DNA from: Paraburkholderia fungorum
GTDB lineage: Bacteria; Pseudomonadota; Gammaproteobacteria; Burkholderiales; Burkholderiaceae
Reading direction: 5' to 3'
Assembly (NCBI RefSeq): GCF_900099835.1
Contig: NZ_FNKP01000002.1
Span: forward strand, 1,922,001 to 1,986,000
Length of the DNA stretch: 64,000 nucleotides
The notes under the pieces were generated by a model that worked only from the letters and a program-made list of their open reading frames with translations, was not told the origin of the DNA and did no database searches. Below are positions 53,148 through 60,274 of this stretch, one piece after another (position 1 is the stretch's first letter; each line of letters starts with the position of its first letter). The translations under genes were made by a program, and so were the position numbers.

Positions 53148-55339
53148 CGGCGGCCCGCCTGTTCCTGCTGGATGCGCCGCTGTTCGGCCATCGCGAGCCG
53201 CAGCGCGTCGCGCGAAATCACGTGGCGCGCGACCATGTAATCGCCGATCCGGCCGTCCCGATCCGGCCGATAGCTGGTCAGCGCATCCTCGAAAGCGGCA
53301 CGCGTGACGAGGCCCATCTCGATCAGCAGATCGCCGATCAGCGGCACGCCACGCATGATCGTTTCGTGCGGCTGCACAGTTTCACTATCCGCGTCGCTGT
53401 CCGTGCCACCCGCCATTGCCAGCGACGGCTGTTCGACATCGCGCAACACCCGCAGCCCCTGGGTCACTTCGCTCTCGCGCACGATATGCACCGCGACCGT
53501 GCGGCCAGTGAGTTCATGCAACTCGGCGAGCGCATCGTCGGCGGGGAGACTCGCGGCAACGAACACCATGTGCCCGTTTTCGTCGGTTCCTTGCGGCAGC
53601 ACGCGCATCCGCACGAGTACCTCGACGGGCACATCGTCGCGTGAATCCCGCAGCAATGCCGGATTGAATTTGCCGCGCGGCAGATCGGATTGAAACGCTA
53701 TCGCCTCGGCCAGCGTTTCCTCATCGAGCCAGCCTCGCGCCATCAACACACGGCCAAGCGGTGCTTCGCGCGAGCGTTCGTCGCTCAACGCGATATCGAG
53801 TTTGCTCTGATCGATAGCCTGCCAGGACAGCAGCAATTCGCCAAGATTCTGCCGCGTGTTGCGCAGACCGTCGGCGCTCGGAAAGTCATGCATCGTCTTG
53901 TCCCACGCGAGCCGCTTGCCGGTCACGATATGCACGAGAAAAAGCCGCCACGCGCGAAACACCGCGAGAAAATTGATGAAATTGCTGATCACCATGCGCG
54001 GCACGGCGAGGATGCCGTGCTCCCAACCATAAAGCCGCGTCGTGAAGATCACGCGTTGAAGCACGCGCAACGCCAGCGATATGAAGTTGGCCGCAAGCAG
54101 GAATTGCGTCCACGTCGAATCGATAAAGGGAGAAGGAAACAGATTCGGCGTGAGGCCGATAAACGACGCCACCGCGAACAGCAGAAACTGCAGCACCAGC
54201 AGATAAGCCAGCATGCCGACGAACGCGGTGACGACCCCTTTCCGGTCGCGCAGCAGCAGATAACGATTCGCAAACGACCCGCTCCAGCCAGTCTGCTTCC
54301 AGCCTTGCAGACCGATGCCGAGGGTCCAGCGCGCGCGCTGCCGATACGCGGTGCGCAACGTATCCGGGAAAAACTCACGCACGCACAGCGGCATCGTCAC
54401 GGTGATATCGCGCTCGGGTCCGAGCCCGAACCATGACCGTCGACGGGTCGCGAACTGAACGGGAAAACGCGGAAAAATAGACTGCATGCCGAGCTTGCTG
54501 ATGCGCGCGCCGACGTCGTAGTCTTCGGTGAGGCTTTCTGTATTGAACGGCTGGCTCTGTGTTTCCTCGATCAACGCGAGCATCGCACGCCGCGAAAAAC
54601 ACGTGCCGACACCCGCCGACGGCACCGACCCCGCCATGCTCTCGCGTACCACCAGATCCTTCGCATGCCACTCGGCGAACTCGTCCATATAGGTGCCCGC
54701 CACCAGTTCGTACCATTCGCGTTCGAGCGACGCCACCGGCAGCTGGATCATGTCCTTGCGCGGCAACAGATAGTTGAAGAACTTCAATTCGACCGGATGC
54801 AGCACGTCTTCGCTGTCGTGCATGACGACGCCCGCGAACTCGATCCCCGCTTCAAATTCATAGTGCAGGATGGCCTGCACGATCCAGTTCAGACAATCGG
54901 CCTTGCAGGTCGGTCCATCGTGCGGCACCTCGACACGATGCAGATGCTTGTAGCGATGCCGCATGCGCTCCACTTCGGCAATCGTCGCGGCATCGTTCTG
55001 ATAGGTACCGACGAAAATGGTGTAAGCACGATAGTCGAGCACTCGGACCGCATCCTCGATCATCGCGGCGATCACGTCGTACTCCTGCCACGCGGGAACC
55101 ATGATCGCGATGGGCTGCTCGTCGCGCTGTTCGAGTTGCGCGACGGTCAGCGGCTTGTGCTGCCGCTCGACCGTGAAGCGCCGCACCGTTTCGCGCACCC
55201 AGTACCAGAGATCGATGAACAGATCGTCGAGGCTCGACAGCAGAATGATTGCCGCGACGACTGTCGAAATCTGTTCGAGCGTCTGGTAATACTGCGCGAG
55301 CAGAACGGCGCCGTACCACTTCAGCGTGGCGATAATCAC
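53144..55339 (-). CDS. nfrB: NfrB-type processive glycosyltransferase with two MshEN-like motif pairs
   Basis: A 731-residue protein starting with GTG at 55339, inside GTGA that overlaps the stop of the BcsB-like gene. It has an N-terminal membrane helix and a GT2 catalytic domain with DSED (175-178), TEDYD (271-275) and QRARW (334-338, the QxxRW motif of processive enzymes). Membrane helices lie around 370-470. The C-terminus contains two pairs of MshEN/T2SSE_N-type motifs, at residues 498-522 with 527-550 and 667-687 with 697-720. E. coli NfrB is a c-di-GMP-activated synthase and exporter of a ManNAc-containing polymer. This protein has all those elements. Confidence 0.9.
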   Translation of the reverse strand: MIIATLKWYGAVLLAQYYQTLEQISTVVAAIILLSSLDDLFIDLWYWVRETVRRFTVERQHKPLTVAQLEQRDEQPIAIMVPAWQEYDVIAAMIEDAVRVLDYRAYTIFVGTYQNDAATIAEVERMRHRYKHLHRVEVPHDGPTCKADCLNWIVQAILHYEFEAGIEFAGVVMHDSEDVLHPVELKFFNYLLPRKDMIQLPVASLEREWYELVAGTYMDEFAEWHAKDLVVRESMAGSVPSAGVGTCFSRRAMLALIEETQSQPFNTESLTEDYDVGARISKLGMQSIFPRFPVQFATRRRSWFGLGPERDITVTMPLCVREFFPDTLRTAYRQRARWTLGIGLQGWKQTGWSGSFANRYLLLRDRKGVVTAFVGMLAYLLVLQFLLFAVASFIGLTPNLFPSPFIDSTWTQFLLAANFISLALRVLQRVIFTTRLYGWEHGILAVPRMVISNFINFLAVFRAWRLFLVHIVTGKRLAWDKTMHDFPSADGLRNTRQNLGELLLSWQAIDQSKLDIALSDERSREAPLGRVLMARGWLDEETLAEAIAFQSDLPRGKFNPALLRDSRDDVPVEVLVRMRVLPQGTDENGHMVFVAASLPADDALAELHELTGRTVAVHIVRESEVTQGLRVLRDVEQPSLAMAGGTDSDADSETVQPHETIMRGVPLIGDLLIEMGLVTRAAFEDALTSYRPDRDGRIGDYMVARHVISRDALRLAMAEQRRIQQEQAGRR

Positions 55340-57522
55340 GGTTTAGCCCGGTTTTTACGACGCGAATGGCGCGCGAACAGAATCAGCGCGATCAGCAGAA
55401 TCAGCAGCACACCGGGAATGCCCCATCGTGCCCAATGCCGCGTGACCCACAGCGTGCTCGAATTGCCGGTGGCGAGCAGGTCGTCGGGATGCACCGTGTC
55501 GAACTGCTTGAGCACGCCGCTCGCATCGACCACCGCGATATCGCCGCGCGACAGTTGCAGCTTGTCGGTCAGCACCGGCGCGTCGCCCGTCGAACGGTAG
55601 ACGATGCCGCTCTGCTCGCCCGATTGCGCGACGCTCACCACGGCGAGCTTGCTGAGCCCCGACACGTCGATCAGCTTGTCGCCCGAGGACGAGGTCAGCA
55701 TCAGGTGATCTTTCGAAAAATCGACATGGTTTTTTTCGTCGTCGAGCGGCACGTCGGCGGCGAGGAACGGGCCGTTGGGCTGTGCCCTGGCACCGTCAGG
55801 GACGACCGCAAAAGTAGCGGGCATCGGCGCAACGCCTGCCGCGCCGGTTAACGTGGCGAGACGCGGCACGCTGTGCACGGCGTCGTCGAGATACGCGTGC
55901 GGCACGAGCACCGTCGCCGACGATGCGTAACGCGCGGCCATGCCGACAAAGTCGTTGTCCGGCGTGCCGCGCACGAGCTTCAGATAACTGCTCGGCAGCA
56001 CCGACACCGGATACGACTGCCGCGCCTGACACCCGGCGTCGGGCTGCCGCCGGAACGTCACGCGCAGATTGTTGGTGCGCGCGAGCGCATAGCGCGGAAT
56101 CTGCAGATCGAGGCGCTGACGCCGTCCATCCACGTCGAGCAGTTTTGCGCCGATCATCACGTCGTTGAAATAGACGGTCGCGGTCGCGCGTCCGTTCGAG
56201 AGTGTCGGCGACGCGGCGAGGTCGAGCACGACCTCCTTCGGCAATTGCCCCTTGCCGGACGCAGCGGCCATGTCGAAACTCGCTTCCCACGAAGCCGTGT
56301 CGTGCACGTCGACACTGCGCGGATCGCCGCCGAGATCGGACAGCGGAATCGTGTCGCCGGGCGTACGTGCGCCCGGGTCGATCTGATGGACGACGACGCG
56401 GTTGGACACGTCGATCGGCCGCCAGCCGCGCGCGAGAACACCTGCCCCTTCGTTGTCGCCGATCACGATCACCGCTCGTCCGCCGAGATGCGCGACGCGC
56501 GCTTCGCCTCGCGCGAACGGTGACGCAACGGCGTCGATTGCATGCGCGCGCCACGCGTCGAATTCGGTGAGTGCTTGCGGCGACGCCGTGGCGACCTGCG
56601 CGCGCAGTGCGTCGACGGCAGCGTTCAGCGTGTTGCGCATCGGCTGGTCCACGACCACTACATCGGGTCCGAAAACAGCGCGCGGCGCGAGTGCGAACAC
56701 GGCGCCCAACTCGGCCTCGTCGGCGATCACGTGAGAACCGCCGCTCGCGAGTGCGTCGAATGCGGGAATACCGTGCAACGCTGCGGGAATGTCGGTGCCG
56801 CTCACGTCGACTGTCGAGCCTACTGTGGGCAAGGTCTGCATCACCGGGCGCTTGCCGTCGCGCTGCAACAGCGCGTTGGTACGCCACGCGGTATCGAGCG
56901 AGGCCGCGCCGAGCCGGTCACCAGCGATAGCCAGCACCGGCGCGTACGGCAACGCGCTCCACGCGGTGCGCAGATCGTGGACATCGGCGGGATTGAAGCG
57001 ATAGGACAGACGGGTGCTCGGATCGACCCGCAGCACGTTGCCGATCGCGGTCTGGTCGGTGCAGACGTTGTCGTTGATCACGGAAGCGAAGCCCAGACCG
57101 AGCCGCACATAGCCGGCTGAGCGAGGCGCACCGTCCACGCCGATACTGAGCGACGCGCCGCCGTTCGCCTGCGTGAACGAGCGCGACAACACGGGTGAAC
57201 CGTCGAGCGAGAGCAGCATCGTCGTGCGGCCACCGTCGCCGCGCACGTAAGCGCCGTCGAATTGCAACGTGGCATCGGAGATCGGCACATCGGCTGGCAC
57301 CGGCAGGAAGAATTCGCGGCGCGTATCCGGCGCGGTCAGCGTGACGCTGGTCAGCAGCCCGAGTTCTTTCAATGAGACGACCCGCGTTTCGCTGATGCCC
57401 TGGCTCAGTTGACTGAAGCCGCCCGCGATATCCGCAGCGGCGGCATGACTGCAATCTGCGCCGAATGCAACGACCAGCGCAAGCATGGTTTGCGGCACGC
57501 GTGGGCGAAAGAATTGAATCAT
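55336..57522 (-). CDS. BcsB-like periplasmic subunit of the nfr exopolysaccharide synthase
   Basis: A 728-residue protein from ATG 57522, preceded by AGGAC. The longer frame to 57618 lacks support. It has a signal peptide, then the tandem jelly-roll and ferredoxin-like modules of cellulose-synthase subunit B: REFFLPVPADVPISDATLQF, YVRGDGGRTTMLLSLDGSPV, then LSYRFNPADVHDLRTAWSAL. A single C-terminal membrane helix follows near residue 705 (GIPGVLLILLIALILFARHS). BcsB guides the nascent chain through the periplasm and docks with the synthase. In E. coli the nfr genes have no such partner, so its presence here is unusual. The stop codon overlaps the nfrB start. Confidence 0.83.
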   Translation of the reverse strand: MIQFFRPRVPQTMLALVVAFGADCSHAAAADIAGGFSQLSQGISETRVVSLKELGLLTSVTLTAPDTRREFFLPVPADVPISDATLQFDGAYVRGDGGRTTMLLSLDGSPVLSRSFTQANGGASLSIGVDGAPRSAGYVRLGLGFASVINDNVCTDQTAIGNVLRVDPSTRLSYRFNPADVHDLRTAWSALPYAPVLAIAGDRLGAASLDTAWRTNALLQRDGKRPVMQTLPTVGSTVDVSGTDIPAALHGIPAFDALASGGSHVIADEAELGAVFALAPRAVFGPDVVVVDQPMRNTLNAAVDALRAQVATASPQALTEFDAWRAHAIDAVASPFARGEARVAHLGGRAVIVIGDNEGAGVLARGWRPIDVSNRVVVHQIDPGARTPGDTIPLSDLGGDPRSVDVHDTASWEASFDMAAASGKGQLPKEVVLDLAASPTLSNGRATATVYFNDVMIGAKLLDVDGRRQRLDLQIPRYALARTNNLRVTFRRQPDAGCQARQSYPVSVLPSSYLKLVRGTPDNDFVGMAARYASSATVLVPHAYLDDAVHSVPRLATLTGAAGVAPMPATFAVVPDGARAQPNGPFLAADVPLDDEKNHVDFSKDHLMLTSSSGDKLIDVSGLSKLAVVSVAQSGEQSGIVYRSTGDAPVLTDKLQLSRGDIAVVDASGVLKQFDTVHPDDLLATGNSSTLWVTRHWARWGIPGVLLILLIALILFARHSRRKNRAKP

Positions 57523-57648
57523 CGGAGTCCTGTCTCGTAGAAGGTTTGATGCCGTGTTGCCGCCGCGCGATCTGATACCCGCCTTGCGACGCACGGCGTG
57601 CGCAGCGAAAGCGTCCATCGACGTGCTACGTCGGAACGACCTGGGGCC

Positions 57649-58845
57649 TTAGAGGCTTGCTCTGAGTCTTGCGGGCCGAATGTCAACTTCGACGCCGCGC
57701 AGACCCGGCGGCGCGAATGCGTCGAAAGGTCGGCCGGCAAGCGCCGCGACGATCCGCGCAGAAGCACGGCCGTCGCCATACGGATTGATGCGCTGTGCGA
57801 AGGCGTGGCGCGCGCCGGCATCGTCCAGCAACTGCATGACGGCATTGACGATCGTTGCGGGATTCGTGCCGACCAGCAACGCCGTGCCGGCCTGCACGGC
57901 TTCAGGACGCTCGGTGACGTCGCGCATCACCAGAACCGGCTTGCCGAGCGCGGGCGCTTCTTCCTGCACGCCACCGGAGTCGGTGAGGATCAGCGTCGCA
58001 CGCTGTAGCAACCGCACAAAGCCGTCGTAGCCTTGCGGCTCGATCAGATGGATGTTGGGCACGCGTTCGAGTGCCAGCGTGACCGGTCCGCGAACATTGG
58101 GATTCAGATGCACCGGATACACGATCTGCACATCGGGGCGCTGCGCGATATGCGTAAGCGCGGCGCAGATATCGGCGAAACCTTGCCCGAAACTTTCACG
58201 CCGATGCCCGGTGACGAGCACCATCTGCCGACCGGGGTCGAGAAACGGAAAACGCGCGTCGAGGCTGTCGCGTAAAGCGGTATTACTGTCGATGCGCTCT
58301 GTCATCCAGAGCAATGCGTCAATGACGGTATTACCCGTGACGATGGTCGATCCTTGCAGCGATTCCGCTGCGATATTCGCGGCAGACCGATGCGTCGGCA
58401 CAAACAGAAGATCGCTAACGGTATCCACGATGCGTCGGTTAATTTCTTCTGGCCACGGATGACCGGGATCATAAGTGCGCAATCCCGCTTCAACATGGCC
58501 GACCGGAATACGGCGATGAAATGCAGCAAGCGCGGCCGATGACGCGCTTGTCGTGTCACCGTGAACCAGAATACGATCGGGCTTCTCCCTGTCGATCACC
58601 TTATCGAGCTTTTCAATTACGCGTGCAGTCAGCGAATTGAGCGTCTGATTCTGCGTCATGACGGCCAGATCGTAATCGGGTGCAATGTCGAATAGATCGA
58701 GAACCTGCTGCAACATGGTGTGATGCTGGCCCGTGATGCAGACCACCGAATCGATTCCCGGCTCTGCCGCAAGTGCGCGCATCAGCGGAGCCATCTTGAT
58801 TGCTTCTGGCCTGGTGCCGAAGATCGACAGTATTTTTTTAGTCAT
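57649..58845 (-). CDS. wecB: UDP-N-acetylglucosamine 2-epimerase (non-hydrolysing)
   Basis: A 398-residue enzyme. It begins MTKKILSIFGTRPEAIKMAP, the family's SxFGTRPEAIK motif. Later it has HVEAGLRTYDPGHPWPEEIN, GHRRESFGQGFADICAALTH and LTDSGGVQEEAPALGKPVLV with the conserved Glu pair. It interconverts UDP-GlcNAc and UDP-ManNAc. In E. coli wecB was also named nfrC because it is required for N4 adsorption, as it supplies the NGR polymer precursor. Here it is the first gene of the nfr set, so the locus makes its own precursor. 126 bp separate it from the BcsB-like gene. A GC-rich tail overlaps no other gene. Confidence 0.92.
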   Translation of the reverse strand: MTKKILSIFGTRPEAIKMAPLMRALAAEPGIDSVVCITGQHHTMLQQVLDLFDIAPDYDLAVMTQNQTLNSLTARVIEKLDKVIDREKPDRILVHGDTTSASSAALAAFHRRIPVGHVEAGLRTYDPGHPWPEEINRRIVDTVSDLLFVPTHRSAANIAAESLQGSTIVTGNTVIDALLWMTERIDSNTALRDSLDARFPFLDPGRQMVLVTGHRRESFGQGFADICAALTHIAQRPDVQIVYPVHLNPNVRGPVTLALERVPNIHLIEPQGYDGFVRLLQRATLILTDSGGVQEEAPALGKPVLVMRDVTERPEAVQAGTALLVGTNPATIVNAVMQLLDDAGARHAFAQRINPYGDGRASARIVAALAGRPFDAFAPPGLRGVEVDIRPARLRASL

Positions 58846-58925
58846 TGGTGTGCGTTATCCGTGCGTTGTTTGACTCACGACGCATCGGATTTTAAGCACT
58901 CGACATGTTTTCGGTATTTATAAAA

Positions 58926-58957
58926 AATGTAAAAAACATTAACCGGGAAATTTTCCC
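58926..58957. promoter_or_regulatory. tandem palindromes upstream of wecB
   Basis: AATGT-AAAAA-ACATT (58926-58940) and GGGAAA-T-TTTCCC (58945-58957) lie 4 bases apart, about 80-112 bp upstream of the wecB start. Candidate operators or nucleoid-protein sites. Confidence 0.4.
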
Positions 58958-59227
58958 TTTTCAAGCTTTTTAGCAGATTTTATAGCGGAATTAAATGCCG
59001 AAAATCAAGCCAAATCTTTACAGTTTTTATAGGTTTTTATTTCCACACCAATAACTGGATAAGTAATTTATTCCTTTATATAAAAAATGAGTCACGGTGT
59101 ATCACTTAATCCTAAACATGAATTAACGTATTTATTGCCAATCGAATCGAAATGTTAAATACGGCATTGATAACCGGCATGCAGACTCAATTCGAAGGAA
59201 GTGCAAATACGATGCGAACAAGGTGTA

Positions 59228-59257
59228 ATTGTCCGCAGTGCCGCCACTGCGGACAAT
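59228..59257 (-). terminator. strong hairpin after the esterase gene
   Basis: Perfect 13-bp arms ATTGTCCGCAGTG (59228-59240) and CACTGCGGACAAT (59245-59257) with a CCGC loop, 13 bp past the stop codon. It ends the FecR-receptor-esterase transcript. No T-run follows. Confidence 0.65.
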
Positions 59258-59270
59258 CCACCGGCAGTCG

Positions 59271-60266
59271 CTAACGCGTAGCCGCCTCGGTCACCGCCGC
59301 ACTCAACGCGGCGGGAAGATACGACACATGATTCGCGCCGCTGAAAACGTCGAGTGCCACGTCTACATCGTCGCTGTGCTCCTGCTTAAGGCGGGTATAA
59401 AGCAATTGCACGTTGTCGTTCATCGCCGCATGCGTCACGCGGTCGACACGGACCGCCGGAGCACTGGCGGCCAGAGTCTGCTCCGCGCCGCCAACCATCA
59501 GGTGAAGCGCTTTTCTTCCACCGCTTCTATCGGTTCTATCGGTTCTATCGGTTCTCAAAGACGACAGTTCGTTCAGCACCGCCCTGTCGTTCCACCAGAT
59601 AGAAGGGCTTGCAGCAATGTAGCGATCGTAGCTATCGGGATGCGTCAACAGCGTGTGCAACACGAATAGCCCGGCGAGCGAATGACCGAACAACGTCGTG
59701 CGCTGCTTGTTCACATGCATGCATCCATCGACCACTGCCGCGACCTCGTTGACCAGAAAGTCGCGGTACGCATCGGCACCGCCTGTTTTAAGCGGTCCAC
59801 CGTTCCTGTCTTTCGGAACACCCCACGCGTTGTCGGCAGCCGGAGTCGTCAGGTCGCGATAACGTGCTGGCGGATCGAATAGCGCATTGCTTTGCGCGTC
59901 GACGCCGACCACAATCAGGCCACCTGTCAGCCGCTCCTGCAATCGTGCGGCCTGCGCCGCCAGTACGAACGTTGCGTTGCCATCCAGCACGTACAGCACC
60001 GGAAAACCGCCCGGCGGTTCCTTGACCGTCGCGGACGGCCGATGAATCAGGATCTGATAACGCTGTCCATTGACCGCCGACTCCACCGCAACGCCGAGCG
60101 TGTCAGGCATCAATTCAATCTTCGATACTGACGCCGGTGCGGACAGCTCCGTCGCCGCGCATTGCAACGAAGAAGCGGCAACCGCTCCTTGCGTGAATCC
60201 CATTGCCGCGACGAGCCCAATCAGGAGCCGGCCTTTTTTTGATCCTTTGCTTCGATTGTCGTGCAT
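59271..60266 (-). CDS. IroE/Fes-like periplasmic alpha/beta-hydrolase (siderophore-type esterase)
   Basis: A 331-residue protein from ATG 60266, with GGTGAG eight bases upstream. An ATG at 60281 overlaps the TonB-receptor stop and is less likely. A hydrophobic segment (RLLIGLVAAMGFTQGAVA) near the N-terminus is a signal peptide. The esterase domain has the nucleophile elbow LFGHSLAGLFVLH (GHSLAG) and a late His in GANHVSYLP. The predicted role is cleavage of an ester-linked siderophore, as in IroE- or BesA-type enzymes, because it follows a siderophore receptor gene by only 8 bp. It contains a 9-bp tandem repeat encoding Arg-Thr-Asp. Confidence 0.85.
   Translation of the reverse strand: MHDNRSKGSKKGRLLIGLVAAMGFTQGAVAASSLQCAATELSAPASVSKIELMPDTLGVAVESAVNGQRYQILIHRPSATVKEPPGGFPVLYVLDGNATFVLAAQAARLQERLTGGLIVVGVDAQSNALFDPPARYRDLTTPAADNAWGVPKDRNGGPLKTGGADAYRDFLVNEVAAVVDGCMHVNKQRTTLFGHSLAGLFVLHTLLTHPDSYDRYIAASPSIWWNDRAVLNELSSLRTDRTDRTDRSGGRKALHLMVGGAEQTLAASAPAVRVDRVTHAAMNDNVQLLYTRLKQEHSDDVDVALDVFSGANHVSYLPAALSAAVTEAATR
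59525..59555 (-). repeat. 9-bp in-frame tandem repeat in the esterase gene
   Basis: TTCTATCGG occurs three times plus a partial fourth, encoding the run RTDRTDRTD in the esterase. Since the unit is 9 bp, changes in copy number would keep the frame. Confidence 0.85.
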
Positions 60267-60274
60267 AAAAACGC

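Larger units (their letters stand above)
58846..59270. other. 425-bp AT-rich upstream region of the nfr locus
   Basis: No gene. It is far more AT-rich than the flanks. It holds two palindromes: AATGTAAAAAACATT (58926-58940) and GGGAAATTTTCCC (58945-58957). These are candidate binding sites for a regulator of the exopolysaccharide genes. A TATAAA-like -10 lies near 58915-58925 on the minus strand, without a clear -35. The right end holds the esterase terminator hairpin. Confidence 0.65.
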
